A stretch of 64,000 nucleotides of DNA from Streptomyces sp. SAI-135 (GTDB lineage: Bacteria > Actinomycetota > Actinomycetes > Streptomycetales > Streptomycetaceae): NCBI RefSeq assembly GCF_029893805.1, contig NZ_JARXYP010000002.1:7440001-7504000 (forward strand), read 5' to 3'. This document shows, in pieces, positions 8,944-18,185 of this stretch. Position numbers and translations under genes: made by a program. Position 1 is the stretch's first letter. The number at the start of each line of letters is the position of its first letter. Below the pieces are notes generated by a model. That model worked only from the letters and a program-made list of their open reading frames with translations. It did no database searches and had not been told where the DNA came from.

Positions 8944-9780
8944 TCAGGCGGCGTTGAACGTCGAGGGGTCCGGGCCGAGGCGCCGGTCCTCGTTGAGCGC
9001 GCTGATCGCCGCCAGGTCCTCGTCGTCCAGGCTGAAGTCGAAGACCTCGATGTTCTCCGCGATCCGCGACGGGGTCACGGACTTGGGGATCACGACATTG
9101 CCGAGCTGGAGGTGCCAGCGCAGCACGACCTGGGCCGGGGTGCGGCCGTGCTTCTGGGCGATGGCCACGATCGCCGGGACCTCCAGCAGTCCCTTGCCGG
9201 AGCCGAGCGGCGACCAGGCCTCGGTCGCGATGCCCTGCTCCGCGTGGTACTCGCGGGCCGCGTGCTGCTGCAGGTGCGGATGCAGCTCGATCTGGTCGAC
9301 GGCCGGGACGACGGACGTCTCGGCGATCAGCCGCTCCAGGTGCTCGGGTTCGAAGTTGGAGACGCCGATGGCCCGGATCCGGCCGTCCGCGTGCAGCTTC
9401 TCGAACGCCTTGTAGCTGTCGACGTACAGGTCGCGGGCGGGCGTCGGCCAGTGGATCAGGTACAGGTCCACGTAGTCCAGGCCGAGCTTGTCCAGCGAGG
9501 TGTCGAAGGCGCGCAGGGTGGAGTCGTAACCCTGGTCGCTGTTCCAGAGCTTGGTGGTGACGAAGATGTCCTCACGGGCCACTCCGGAGGCGGCGATGGC
9601 CTTGCCGGTGCCCACTTCATTGCCGTAGATCGCCGCTGTGTCGATGCTGCGGTACCCGGCCTCGAGCGCCGTGGCGACGGCGCGCTCGGCCTCGTCGTCC
9701 GGAACCTGCCAGACGCCGAAACCCAGCTGGGGCATCTCGACGCCGTTGTTGAGGATGATCGGGGGGACCTTGCTGCTCAC
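8944..9780 (-). CDS. Aldo/keto reductase (AKR5-like)
   Basis: NADPH-dependent aldo/keto reductase of 278 residues, TIM-barrel fold, close in layout to 2,5-diketo-gluconate reductases. The GTG at 9780 is chosen because AAGGA lies at the right distance upstream; the frame extends 16 codons further without family-like sequence. The catalytic tetrad is visible: Asp and Tyr in IDTAAIYGNE, Lys in TTKLWNSDQG, His in LIHWPTP. GVSNF and the cofactor motif IPKSVTPSRI are present. Substrate not predictable. Confidence 0.9.
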   Translation of the reverse strand: MSSKVPPIILNNGVEMPQLGFGVWQVPDDEAERAVATALEAGYRSIDTAAIYGNEVGTGKAIAASGVAREDIFVTTKLWNSDQGYDSTLRAFDTSLDKLGLDYVDLYLIHWPTPARDLYVDSYKAFEKLHADGRIRAIGVSNFEPEHLERLIAETSVVPAVDQIELHPHLQQHAAREYHAEQGIATEAWSPLGSGKGLLEVPAIVAIAQKHGRTPAQVVLRWHLQLGNVVIPKSVTPSRIAENIEVFDFSLDDEDLAAISALNEDRRLGPDPSTFNAA

Positions 9781-9981
9781 GAGCTCTTGATCCTTACGGT
9801 TGTCGTCAGGTGGTACTCCCATCGTCAACGATCACGAGCCGTGATGCATTCCTGACCGGAGAATCTGTCCGGTCTCTTTGGTCCGGACCATTGACCGCCA
9901 ACTGCCCTGCGGCCACCCTGGATTGCGTCACTGAACGTCGTACATGAATGTGAATGGTCTCTCTGTGAGGTGATGTATGTC

Positions 9982-10767
9982 ATGAGCACATCCAGAAGGG
10001 CTCTGCTGGGCGCCGCTCTCGCCGGTGCGGCGGGAGCCGTGGGCGGCCTGCCCGCCACCTCTGCGCACGCCGCCTCCTGGCAGCAGAAGTGGGCCCCGAC
10101 CGCGAGCGGCGACGGCCTCGGCGCCTTCGAGACGATCGAGGACGACCGCGCCGACTCGCACCCAGGCGGACAGCCCCACATCTACGCCACCGGCGACTAC
10201 TGGCGCTTCAACATGCACATGGCCGACCGCGACACCTCCACCGATCGCCAGCGCCAGGAGGTCACCGGCCTGCGCACGAGCGGCAGCAGCTACCTGAAGT
10301 GGACGCAGGGCCAGACCTGGCGGGTCACCTACTCGATGTACATCCCGAGCTCGCTGAAGGCCACCACCAGCTTCACCCACATCATGCAGATGAAGCAGCC
10401 CGGCACCGGCACCTCGCCGATCGTCGTGCAGTCCCTGCGGCGGGTGAACGGAGCCCAGACCATCGAACTGAAACTGTTCGACAGCGACACCCTGGTGGGC
10501 CGCACCAGCCTCGACCCGCTGCACGACAGGTGGACCGACGTCGACTTCCAGATCAAGGTCGGCAACGGCTCGGCGGGCTCGGTCCGCTGGATCCTCAAGT
10601 CGGGCGGCTCCACGGTGGTCGACGCGTCGAAGACCGGGGTCGACACCTTCCTGGCGGACCGGGTGCGCCCGAAATGGGGCATCTACCGCTCCCTCGGCGA
10701 CACCTCGGGGTCCCTCCAGGACACCTACCTGCTGCTGACCGGCCTGCGCGGCTACCAGCTCGTGTGA
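9982..10767 (+). CDS. Tat-secreted polysaccharide-lyase-like protein
   Basis: Exported protein of 261 residues. MSTSRRALLGAALAGAAGAV is a twin-arginine type signal with cleavage likely after TSAHA. The mature part resembles the heparin-lyase-I/PL20 beta-jelly-roll group: FNMHMADRD, QRQEVTGLR, TWRVTYSMYIP, HIMQMKQ, and DRWTDVDFQIKV. These are also features of uncharacterised Streptomyces Tat proteins, so enzymatic activity is an inference. The ATG at 9982 is preferred over the one 12 bases upstream because GAGGTGAT is well placed for it. The fatty-acyl ligase gene ends 6 bases downstream in the opposite direction. Confidence 0.72.
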   Translation: MSTSRRALLGAALAGAAGAVGGLPATSAHAASWQQKWAPTASGDGLGAFETIEDDRADSHPGGQPHIYATGDYWRFNMHMADRDTSTDRQRQEVTGLRTSGSSYLKWTQGQTWRVTYSMYIPSSLKATTSFTHIMQMKQPGTGTSPIVVQSLRRVNGAQTIELKLFDSDTLVGRTSLDPLHDRWTDVDFQIKVGNGSAGSVRWILKSGGSTVVDASKTGVDTFLADRVRPKWGIYRSLGDTSGSLQDTYLLLTGLRGYQLV

Positions 10768-10773
10768 GGCGAC

Positions 10774-12600
10774 TCAGGCCCGGTACAGCGCCTCGACCTC
10801 GTTCGCGTACGCCGTCTCGATCGCCTTGCGCTTCAGCTTCAGCGACGGCGTCAGCAGCCCGTGCTCCTCGGTGAAGGGCTGCGCCAGGATGCGGAAGGTG
10901 CGGATCGACTCGGCCTGCGAGACCAGGGTGTTGGCGGCCACCACCGCGCGCCGCACCTCGGTCTCCAGGTCGGCGTCGCGCACCAGCTGCGACGGGGGCA
11001 TCAGGGGCTTGTCGCGCATCCCCAGCCAGTGCTCCACGGCCTCCTGGTCGAGGGTGACCAGGGCGGCGACGTAGGGCCGGTCGTTGCCCACCACGATGCA
11101 CTGCGAGACCAACGGGTGGTCGCGCACCCGCTCCTCCAGCACGCCGGGGGAGACGCTCTTACCGCCGGAGGTGACCAGGATCTCCTTCTTGCGGCCGGTG
11201 ATGGTGAGATAGCCGTCCTCGTCGAGGAAGCCGAGGTCGCCGGTGGCGAGCCAGCCGTCGTGCAGGGCCTCGTCGGTGGCCTTCTCGTTGTTCAGGTAGC
11301 CCTGGAAGACGTTGGCGCCGTACAGCCAGACCTCGCCGTCGTCCGCGATGTGCACGGTCATGCCCGGGATGGGCTGGCCGACCGTGCCGTAGCGGGTGCG
11401 CTCGGGCGGGTTGGCGGTGGCGGCCGCCGTCGACTCGGTGAGGCCGTACCCCTCGTAGATGTGCACGCCCGCGCCGGCGAAGAACAGTCCCAGTTTGCGG
11501 TCCATGGCCGAACCGCCGGTCATGGCGTGCCGGATGCGGCCGCCCATCGCCGCCCGCATCTTGGAGTAGACGAGCTTGTCGAAGAGCTGGTGCTGCATCC
11601 GCAGCCCCGCCGACGGCCCCGGACCGAGACCCCAGGCCTTGGCCTCCATGGCTTCGGCGTACTTCACCGCCACGTCGACGGCCTTCTCGAACGGTCCGGC
11701 CTTGCCCTCCTTCTCGGCCTTGCGGCGGGAGGCGTTGAAGACCTTCTCGAAGATGTAGGGCACCCCGAGGAAGAAGGTCGGCTTGAAGGCGGCGAGGTCC
11801 GGCAGCAGGGCGGCCGCGTTCATCTGCGGCTGGTGGCCGAAGCGGACCCCGCCGCGGATCGCCGCGACCTGCACCATCCGGCCGAAGACATGCGCGAGCG
11901 GCAGGAACAGCAGGGTCGCCGCCTCGTCGCCCTTCTTGGAGTGGAACACGGGCTCCCACCGCTCGATGACGGTGTCCGCCTCGTACATGAAGTTGCCGTG
12001 GGTGATCACACAGCCCTTGGGGCGGCCGGTGGTGCCCGAGGTGTAGATGATCGTCGCGACCGAGTCCGGGGTCACGGCCTGCCGGTGGCGGTGCACCACC
12101 TCGTCCTCGATGGCGGCGCCGGCGTCGTAGAGCTCCTGCACCGCGCCGGAGTCCAGCTGCCACAGCCGGTGCAGCCGCGGCAGCCGGTCGATGACCGTGG
12201 CGATGGTCATCGCGTGGTCCTCGTGCTCCACGATCGCGGCCGTGCACTCGGCGTCGTACAGCGCCCAGAAGCACTGCTCGGCGGAGGAGGTCGGGTAGAC
12301 CGGCACCACCTGTGCGCCGATCGTCCACAGGGCGAAGTCGAACAGCGTCCACTCGTAGCGGGTGCGGGAGACGATGGCGACCCGGTCACCGAAGCGGATG
12401 CCCTGGGCAAGCAATCCCTTGGCGAGGGCCATGACCTCGTCGCGGAACTCCGCGGACGTCACGTCCCGCCACCGGCCGTTCTCGTCCTTGCGGCCGAGGG
12501 CGATGTGCACGGGGTCGTTCTGGGCATGCTCGAAGACGACGTCGGCCAGTCCGCCCACGGGGGGTGCCAACGCCAACGGAGGGTTGGTGAACTCGCGCAA
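10774..12600 (-). CDS. Long-chain acyl-CoA synthetase (FadD15-type AMP-binding enzyme)
   Basis: ATP-dependent fatty acid-CoA ligase, 608 residues, the usual length of the long-chain group. The adenylation motif is IIYTSGTTGRPKG (about residues 183-195), with YGLTES, WLATGDLGFLDEDGYL and TGRKKEILVTSGGK further on. The C-terminal end reads LTPSLKLKRKAIETAY, typical of long-chain ligases, where LKLKR replaces the common TGK motif. The start is a TTG at 12600 with GGGGAGCGGGG upstream; this is the least certain part. It sits alone on the minus strand. Function is secure at the class level, chain-length preference is inferred. Confidence 0.9.
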   Translation of the reverse strand: MREFTNPPLALAPPVGGLADVVFEHAQNDPVHIALGRKDENGRWRDVTSAEFRDEVMALAKGLLAQGIRFGDRVAIVSRTRYEWTLFDFALWTIGAQVVPVYPTSSAEQCFWALYDAECTAAIVEHEDHAMTIATVIDRLPRLHRLWQLDSGAVQELYDAGAAIEDEVVHRHRQAVTPDSVATIIYTSGTTGRPKGCVITHGNFMYEADTVIERWEPVFHSKKGDEAATLLFLPLAHVFGRMVQVAAIRGGVRFGHQPQMNAAALLPDLAAFKPTFFLGVPYIFEKVFNASRRKAEKEGKAGPFEKAVDVAVKYAEAMEAKAWGLGPGPSAGLRMQHQLFDKLVYSKMRAAMGGRIRHAMTGGSAMDRKLGLFFAGAGVHIYEGYGLTESTAAATANPPERTRYGTVGQPIPGMTVHIADDGEVWLYGANVFQGYLNNEKATDEALHDGWLATGDLGFLDEDGYLTITGRKKEILVTSGGKSVSPGVLEERVRDHPLVSQCIVVGNDRPYVAALVTLDQEAVEHWLGMRDKPLMPPSQLVRDADLETEVRRAVVAANTLVSQAESIRTFRILAQPFTEEHGLLTPSLKLKRKAIETAYANEVEALYRA

Positions 12601-12934
12601 ACCCCGCTCCCCGCTCTCCCTGGCGCTCAGTGAAGCTCCGCACAGCGCCGTGAAAGCTACCCCACCCGGACATCCGGCGGGAGAGGGGTCGAAGCCGAGG
12701 GGTGCTCACGTATGGCCAGGTCAGTACCGGAAAATGCGCTCACATGGGGAAGGGTCGGACACAAAACTGACGGTTGAGTAAGTATCCGGGCCGCAATCTC
12801 CACGGAATCTGTACGTCCCGGCTACGGCTCGCCACCCTGGTGAAACGGTTGCCCACGGGGTGGTCGTCCATGGGATGCCGTCCCCTCTTCCCTCAGCGCC
12901 GCCGCCCCGTGATGCGTCACTCGGGCCGAGCGAC
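12601..12934. other. Gene-free stretch upstream of the acyl-CoA ligase
   Basis: This stretch of 334 bases lies between the ligase start and the LysR stop. It presumably holds the ligase promoter. I see no clear small gene, repeat or operator in it. Confidence 0.5.
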
Positions 12935-13798
12935 TCACCCCCGGTGCAGCCGGTCCCCGCCCGCGAGGATCGCCGAGGCGAGCGCGTCCGCCGCCCCCTG
13001 GGCGGCCGTACGCCGACGGCCGTGGACCAGGACGAAGTCCACCCGCCCCAGCTCCGGCAGCCCGAAGCGGTCGGGCACCCGCACCAGCCCCGGCGGCACC
13101 AGCCCCCTGGAGTGCGCCATCACCCCCAGGCCGGCCCGCGCCGCCGCGATCAGCCCGTTCAGGCTCCCGCTGGTGCACACGATCCGCCACTCCCGCCCCT
13201 GCCGCTCCAGCGCCTCCAGGGCCAGCGTCCGCGTGATCCCCGGCGGCGGGTACACGATCAGCGGCACCGGGCGGTCCGTGTCCGGGCGCAGCCGCTCCGC
13301 GCCGATCCACACCAGCCGGTCGTGCCACACCAGCTCGCCCCGGGGATCCTCGGGCCGCCGCTTGGCGAGCACGAGGTCCAGCTTCCCGGCGGCCAGCTGC
13401 TCGTGCAGGGTGCCCGACAGCTCGACCGTCAGCTCCAGGTCCACCTCGGGATGGTCGTACCGGAAGCCCTCGAGGATCTCCGGCAGCCGGGTGAGCACGA
13501 AGTCCTCCGACGCCCCGAACCGCAGCCGCCCCCGCAGGCGTGTGCCCGTGAAGAACGCCGTCGCCTGCTCGTGCACCTCCAGGATCCGCCGGGCGAACCC
13601 CAGCATCGCCTCACCGTCCTCCGTCAGCTCCACGGAGTGGGTGTCGCGGCTGAACAGCTGCCGACCGGCGGCCTCCTCCAGGCGCCGCACGTGCTGGCTC
13701 ACCGTCGACTGGCGCAGCCCGAGCCGCCGGGCGGCCTGCGTGAAGCTCAGGGTCTGCGCGACCGCCAGGAAGGTCCGCAGCTGCGAGGGGTCGTACAC
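12935..13798 (-). CDS. LysR-family transcriptional regulator
   Basis: LysR-type regulator of 287 residues. The N-terminal winged helix-turn-helix is standard: LRTFLAVAQTLSFTQAARRL, then STVSQHVRRLEEAAGRQLF. The effector-binding domain follows (RLRFGASEDFVLTRLPEIL). It is divergent from an SBF-like transporter gene, the usual arrangement for a LysR protein and its target, so it probably controls that transporter. Similar Streptomyces proteins are named after the same neighbour pair. Ligand unknown. Confidence 0.9.
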   Translation of the reverse strand: MYDPSQLRTFLAVAQTLSFTQAARRLGLRQSTVSQHVRRLEEAAGRQLFSRDTHSVELTEDGEAMLGFARRILEVHEQATAFFTGTRLRGRLRFGASEDFVLTRLPEILEGFRYDHPEVDLELTVELSGTLHEQLAAGKLDLVLAKRRPEDPRGELVWHDRLVWIGAERLRPDTDRPVPLIVYPPPGITRTLALEALERQGREWRIVCTSGSLNGLIAAARAGLGVMAHSRGLVPPGLVRVPDRFGLPELGRVDFVLVHGRRRTAAQGAADALASAILAGGDRLHRG

Positions 13799-13809
13799 CG
13801 CCCCAGGTT

Positions 13810-13824
13810 ATCGCGGAACGTGAT
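13810..13824. promoter_or_regulatory. Candidate LysR box (ATC-N9-GAT)
   Basis: ATC, nine bases, GAT with the T-N11-A spacing lies just upstream of the lysR start, in the divergent region to the transporter gene. Short motif, so weak evidence alone. Confidence 0.35.
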
Positions 13825-13950
13825 GACAGTCAGAGCGGTATGCGGGATTCCCGATCAAGGAGTGAAGGAGGACGATGGAGGGGGACCCTCCGGCCAGAGG
13901 GAGGTGCCCGCCATGACCCCGTACCGTCGAACACGAGCAAGTGGAGCACC

Positions 13951-15003
13951 GTGAAGCGCCTGAAGTGGCCGGCCTGGATGCCGGTCGACCCGTACATCCT
14001 GCTGCTGCTCGGCACCGTGGGCCTCGCCGCCCTCGTACCGGCGCGCGGGACCACCGCGGACGTGGCCTCCGGAGCCTCCACGGCGGCGATCGCCTTCCTC
14101 TTCTTCCTGTACGGCGCCCGCCTGTCCACCCGTGAGGCCCTGGACGGCCTCAAGCACTGGCGCCTCCATGTCACGGTCCTCGCCTGCACATTCGTGATCT
14201 TCCCGCTGCTGGGCCTGGCCGCCCGCGGACTCGTCCCGGTCTTCCTGACCGACCCCCTCTACCAGGGCCTGCTCTTCCTCACCCTGGTCCCCTCCACCAT
14301 CCAGTCCTCGATCGCCTTCACCTCGATCGCCCGCGGCAACGTGCCCGCGGCGATCTGCGCCGGTTCCTTCTCCTCCCTGGTCGGCATCGTCATCACCCCG
14401 CTCCTCGCGGCCGCCCTGCTCGGCAGCAGCGGTGGCGGGTTCTCGGCGGACTCGCTCCTGGAGATCGTGCTCCAGCTGCTCGTGCCGTTCCTGGCGGGCC
14501 AGTTGACGCGCCGCTGGATCGGCGGCTTCATCACCCGGCACAAGAAGGTCCTCGGCCTCGTCGACCGCGGGTCGATCCTGCTGGTCGTCTACACCGCGTT
14601 CAGCGAGGGCATGGTCCAGGGCATCTGGCACCAGGTCAGCCCGCTCAGGCTCGGCGGCCTCATGATCGTCGAGGCGGTTCTGCTCGCCCTGATGCTCACC
14701 CTGACCTGGTACGGCGCCAAGGCGCTGCGCTTCGGCCGCGAGGACCGCATCGCCATCCAGTTCGCCGGTTCGAAGAAGTCCCTCGCCTCCGGACTGCCCA
14801 TGGCCAGCGTCCTGTTCGGCGCCCACGCCTCGCTCGCCGTGCTGCCGCTGATGCTCTTCCACCAGATGCAGCTGATGGTCTGCGCGGTGATCGCCAAGCG
14901 CCGCTCGCACGACCCCGTCCCGGAGGAGACCGGGAAGGTCAGCGCGTCCGGGTCAGCCGCAGCGTCACGAACCGCGGTCGGTACAGCGACACGTTCCGGC
15001 TGA
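13951..15003 (+). CDS. SBF-like (bile acid:sodium symporter family) transporter
   Basis: Integral membrane carrier of 350 residues with about nine to ten hydrophobic segments, matching the bacterial SBF-like group (YfeH type). Diagnostic stretches are FLYGARLSTREAL, LVPSTIQSSIAFTSIARGNV and FAGSKKSLASGLPMA, the latter two being the discontinuous-helix regions used for ion and substrate binding. The start is the GTG at 13951 (VKRLKWPAWMPVDPY) with GTGGAG upstream. The last 65 bases overlap the 3' end of the convergent beta-propeller gene. Substrate is unknown, probably an organic anion; control by the divergent LysR gene is inferred. Confidence 0.87.
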   Translation: MKRLKWPAWMPVDPYILLLLGTVGLAALVPARGTTADVASGASTAAIAFLFFLYGARLSTREALDGLKHWRLHVTVLACTFVIFPLLGLAARGLVPVFLTDPLYQGLLFLTLVPSTIQSSIAFTSIARGNVPAAICAGSFSSLVGIVITPLLAAALLGSSGGGFSADSLLEIVLQLLVPFLAGQLTRRWIGGFITRHKKVLGLVDRGSILLVVYTAFSEGMVQGIWHQVSPLRLGGLMIVEAVLLALMLTLTWYGAKALRFGREDRIAIQFAGSKKSLASGLPMASVLFGAHASLAVLPLMLFHQMQLMVCAVIAKRRSHDPVPEETGKVSASGSAAASRTAVGTATRSG

Positions 15004-16165
15004 GCTGCGCCGACGCCAGGGTCGTCTCCAGCCAGTTGACGTCGTAACTGAGCACCAGCCGTCCCCCGCCGCTCAGTTCGAGGTGCGCCTGCGGGTTGTA
15101 CGCGGCGACCTGACCGGCGGGCAGGGACGGGGTGAAGTCCTTCTCCGGCCCGTGCCACGGCCCGGTGGGGGAGCAGGCCCAGTACGAGGTCACGGCGGCG
15201 AGCCCCTTCGTCCCCGCCGCCATGGTGAACAGCACGTACGTGCCGTCCTGCCGTACGACCGAGAAGGCACTGCCCACCCCGGTGCGCCGCCCGTCCCCGA
15301 GCACCGGGCGCGGGCGGGCGCCGGTCGTCCAGGCCGAGCCGTCCCAGTACTCCCAGGCACCCGGCTCGGCGAGAGCGCCCCTCGGCACCCGGGCCACGTA
15401 GGCCGAGGACACGGACCGGGACGCGGCCCGGCCGTCGTCACCGCCGAAGACGTACGTCCAGTCGCCGTCCTCGACCAGTGTGGTCCCGAACAGCACCCGC
15501 CGGGACGGGTCCCCGACCCGCCGCTCGTCGAGGACCTCGGTGACCGACTCGACGCGCAGGCCGGGCAGCGAGAGCGTGGCGACCTCGGTGGCGGTCGGGA
15601 CGCCGTAGATCCACGGGGAGCTGCCCGCCGTCCGCACCCACAGCAGCACCCTGACGACCTGCTCGTCGGAGCCGGGGGAGCGGGGTTCGACACGGGCCGC
15701 GACCGGCCAGCGCCACTGGCCGGGACCGGGGTCGGGGAACAGGGGCGCCGGCAGGGTGGACTCCAGTCGGCCGCCGCGCATCAGCACTGCCGAGTTGCGC
15801 ACCAGCGGGGCGGTGGTGTCCCGCCAGGCGTACGACTCGCCGAACGGGTTGGGCGGGCCGTGCACCTGGCCGAGGTAGGTGTCGGAGAACAGCCACAGCA
15901 GCCGCCCGTCGGGCAGCCGCACCGAATGGGTGCCGTCGCCGCCGGTCCAGTCGTCGCCGCGGGCGCCGTCGTCGCCGTAGCGGGCGAACTCTCCGGTGAG
16001 CCGGTCGTGCGCCGACCAGGAGCCCACGGTGAGCGGGGTGCAGTCGCCGCCGTCCCGCCCGCCGTCGTCCGGAAGGGCGGTGAGCAGCACGGCTCCGAGC
16101 ACCAGCGCCAGCAGCAGACCGACGCCGGTGCCGGTTCGCTGTCGTGCTCGTGCGTCCTCGGGCAC
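14939..16165 (-). CDS. Secreted/membrane-anchored beta-propeller protein (DUF4185/DUF5005-like)
   Basis: Protein of 408 residues. One N-terminal hydrophobic segment (GTGVGLLLALVLGAVLLTAL, about 16-35) acts as signal or anchor. The rest resembles five-bladed propeller proteins of the DUF4185/DUF5005 kind, some of which are glycosidases: GDDWTGGDGTHSVRLPDGR, LWLFSDTYLGQV, LVRNSAVLM and YNPQAHLELSGGGRLVLSYD. The GTG at 16165 lies 11 bases after the sialidase stop on the same strand, so the two are probably one operon. The frame continues upstream through the sialidase region as an empty antisense-like frame, which I do not include. Enzymatic role unproven. Confidence 0.72.
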   Translation of the reverse strand: MPEDARARQRTGTGVGLLLALVLGAVLLTALPDDGGRDGGDCTPLTVGSWSAHDRLTGEFARYGDDGARGDDWTGGDGTHSVRLPDGRLLWLFSDTYLGQVHGPPNPFGESYAWRDTTAPLVRNSAVLMRGGRLESTLPAPLFPDPGPGQWRWPVAARVEPRSPGSDEQVVRVLLWVRTAGSSPWIYGVPTATEVATLSLPGLRVESVTEVLDERRVGDPSRRVLFGTTLVEDGDWTYVFGGDDGRAASRSVSSAYVARVPRGALAEPGAWEYWDGSAWTTGARPRPVLGDGRRTGVGSAFSVVRQDGTYVLFTMAAGTKGLAAVTSYWACSPTGPWHGPEKDFTPSLPAGQVAAYNPQAHLELSGGGRLVLSYDVNWLETTLASAQLSRNVSLYRPRFVTLRLTRTR

Positions 16166-16176
16166 GGGTCGCGACG

Positions 16177-18039
16177 TTAGCGGCTCACGTCCACCCGGTC
16201 CATGGGCAGCCACAGGACGGCGTCCCCGGAGACGGCGCCCGCGCCGGTGATCTCCGCGTCGCTCAGGGCCCGGTCCCACACCCGGACCTCGTCGATCGCG
16301 CCGGTGAAGTGGGCCCGGCCGTCCATGCGCTGTCCGATGTGCACACCGAACGGCGCGTTGCGGCTGACCGAACCCGGCACGTCCGGTGCGCCGACCGCCG
16401 TGGCGTCGACGAAGAGCGTGAGCCTGCCGCCGCCCCGGCGCAGGGCCAGGTGGTGCCACCGGCCGTCGTTGTACGCGCCGTTCACGCTCACCGTCGCGGT
16501 CCGCACGGTCGTCGCGCCCTCCCGGACGGTGATCAGCCCGCGCACCCGGCCGCTCGCCGGTTCCCCGCGCAGCCACACCTGCGGCTGGGTGGGGCCGACG
16601 CCGCCCATCCACAGCATGGGCTGCTCCCCGGCCGCGGCGGTGTACCGGAACCACAGCGACGCGGTGAAGTCCCGGGCGCCGAGCGGGAGTTCCTCGCGAT
16701 ACGGCAGTCGTACGGCGTCGTCGGCACCGTCGAATCCCAGGGCCCCGCCGACGACCCCGGTCCGCTCGCGGGCGCCGCCGAGCACGGCCGCGGGAGGGGC
16801 GAGGGGAGCGCGGTCCGGAGTGGTCGGGTCGGGGCCGCGGCGCGGTGTCAGCGAGTCCTCGGAGAAGCGGGCGAAGCGGATCTCGTCGCGCGCGTCCGCG
16901 ACCCCGCCCTCGTACAGCAGACCCACCGTGTCCTCGTCGACCGGGGCCATGTCGGAGTAGCCGGACCAGTCGGTGGTGACGACCGTGGCACGGTCGGGGG
17001 TGTCCCAGGTGCGGCCGCCGTCGTAGGAGGAGCGGATCGTCATCGTGCGGCGCCGGTCCGGGTCCGCCGGGCAGGACAGCAGCAGGCGCGCGCCCAGACC
17101 GAGGGTGGCGCACTGGACCTGCGGCGCGTACAGGTCCGGGACGGCCCGGAAAGGGGCGGTGAAGCTGTCGCCGCCGTCGGTGCTGAGGGCCTGGGTGCGG
17201 TGGCCGAGGTCGGTGCCGTCCTGTTCGCGTCCGCTGACGAGGACGGAGCCGTCGGCGCGCTCGGTGAGCGTGACCTCGGAGGGCTTCTGCCGGAAGGTGC
17301 CGTCGGCGGCGACCGGCCAGGAGTCGGTGGCGCCGACCCGCCAGTGCTCGCCGCCGTCGTCGCTCACCACCAGCGCCGCGTGGTTCGCGCTCACCCGGCT
17401 GCCGTCCCACGTCTCGGCGTTGACACCGAACACCAGCCGCCCGGCATGCGGGCCGTGGCCGAGCTGGATGCCGTGCACGGGGCCGGTGGCGTACCAGGAG
17501 GTGGGGGACGGGGGCAGGATCTCGTCGCTCAGGTCGCGGGGCGCGGACCAGGTGCGGCCGTCGTCGTCGCTGTACCGGAGGTGCGGGGTGCGGTCGCAGG
17601 GTGCCCGGCAGTTCCCGCTGTCCGCACGGCCCGTGTTGTACGTCTCGGCCAGCAGGACGCGGCCCGTCCCTCGGTCCACGACCGGAGCGGGGTTCCCGTG
17701 GGTGTCGCCCCCGCCCTCGTCGACCACCTGGAGGGGGCCCCAGGTGCGGCCGCCGTCCGTGGACCGTTTGAGGACGATGTCGATGTCGGTGGCGTCCCCG
17801 CAGTTGAGGACCCGCCCCTCGGCGAACGCGAGCAGGGTGCCGCCGGTCGTCCTCACGATCGCCGGGATGCGGAAGCAGGCGTAACCGGGATCCCGGTCGG
17901 CCTTGAAAAGGATCTGCTGCTCGAACCCCGGTGCGCCGGACGGGGGCCGGGCGTGCGCGGTGCCCGGCAGGGCGAGGAGGGCGGCGGTGGCGGACACGGC
18001 GGTCAGGGAGGATCTCAGACGTGCGCGACTCGACGTCAC
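16177..18039 (-). CDS. Secreted sialidase with C-terminal LamG domain
   Basis: Exo-alpha-sialidase (GH33-like) of 620 residues that would remove terminal sialic acid from glycoconjugates. After a signal peptide (ATAALLALPGTAHA), the propeller carries the FRIP motif (CFRIPAIVRT) with the first catalytic Arg, and five Asp boxes: STDGGRTWG, SDDDGRTWS, SDDGGEHWR, STDGGDSFT, SYDGGRTWD. The candidate nucleophile Tyr/Glu region is near LLYEGGVADARDEIRFARF. Residues about 440-600 form a LamG/concanavalin-type domain (FDGADDAVRLPYREEL, GAIDEVRVWDRALSDAEI), likely for glycan binding. GTG start at 18039. A propeller gene follows 11 bases later. Confidence 0.9.
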   Translation of the reverse strand: MTSSRARLRSSLTAVSATAALLALPGTAHARPPSGAPGFEQQILFKADRDPGYACFRIPAIVRTTGGTLLAFAEGRVLNCGDATDIDIVLKRSTDGGRTWGPLQVVDEGGGDTHGNPAPVVDRGTGRVLLAETYNTGRADSGNCRAPCDRTPHLRYSDDDGRTWSAPRDLSDEILPPSPTSWYATGPVHGIQLGHGPHAGRLVFGVNAETWDGSRVSANHAALVVSDDGGEHWRVGATDSWPVAADGTFRQKPSEVTLTERADGSVLVSGREQDGTDLGHRTQALSTDGGDSFTAPFRAVPDLYAPQVQCATLGLGARLLLSCPADPDRRRTMTIRSSYDGGRTWDTPDRATVVTTDWSGYSDMAPVDEDTVGLLYEGGVADARDEIRFARFSEDSLTPRRGPDPTTPDRAPLAPPAAVLGGARERTGVVGGALGFDGADDAVRLPYREELPLGARDFTASLWFRYTAAAGEQPMLWMGGVGPTQPQVWLRGEPASGRVRGLITVREGATTVRTATVSVNGAYNDGRWHHLALRRGGGRLTLFVDATAVGAPDVPGSVSRNAPFGVHIGQRMDGRAHFTGAIDEVRVWDRALSDAEITGAGAVSGDAVLWLPMDRVDVSR

Positions 18040-18055
18040 GGGCGCCCTTTCAGTT

Positions 18056-18109
18056 GTCCGTACTTGTGTCCGTGCGTCACGTCTGTCCGTACATCACTTC
18101 AGTCCGTAC
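18056..18109. promoter_or_regulatory. Four GTCCGTRC direct repeats upstream of the sialidase gene
   Basis: GTCCGTAC occurs at 18056, 18085 and 18102, and GTCCGTGC at 18068. They lie 17-70 bases upstream of the sialidase GTG, with spacings of 12, 17 and 17 bases. Such clustering suggests an operator array. The binding protein is unknown. Confidence 0.5.
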
Positions 18110-18185
18110 GTCCGAGGATGTGACCTTCGGGTCACGGACGGTAGTTCCGCACCCCGTGCGTCACAAGAACCCCACGCGTGTCCCG

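Noticed and set aside
12601..12934. Small gene or riboswitch upstream of the acyl-CoA ligase
   Set aside because: No frame with a ribosome site and no convincing conserved stem structure could be recognised by eye.
16166..17410. Upstream extension of the beta-propeller gene through the sialidase region
   Set aside because: The extension has Arg-rich shadow sequence; recognisable protein begins only at the GTG at 16165, just after the sialidase stop.
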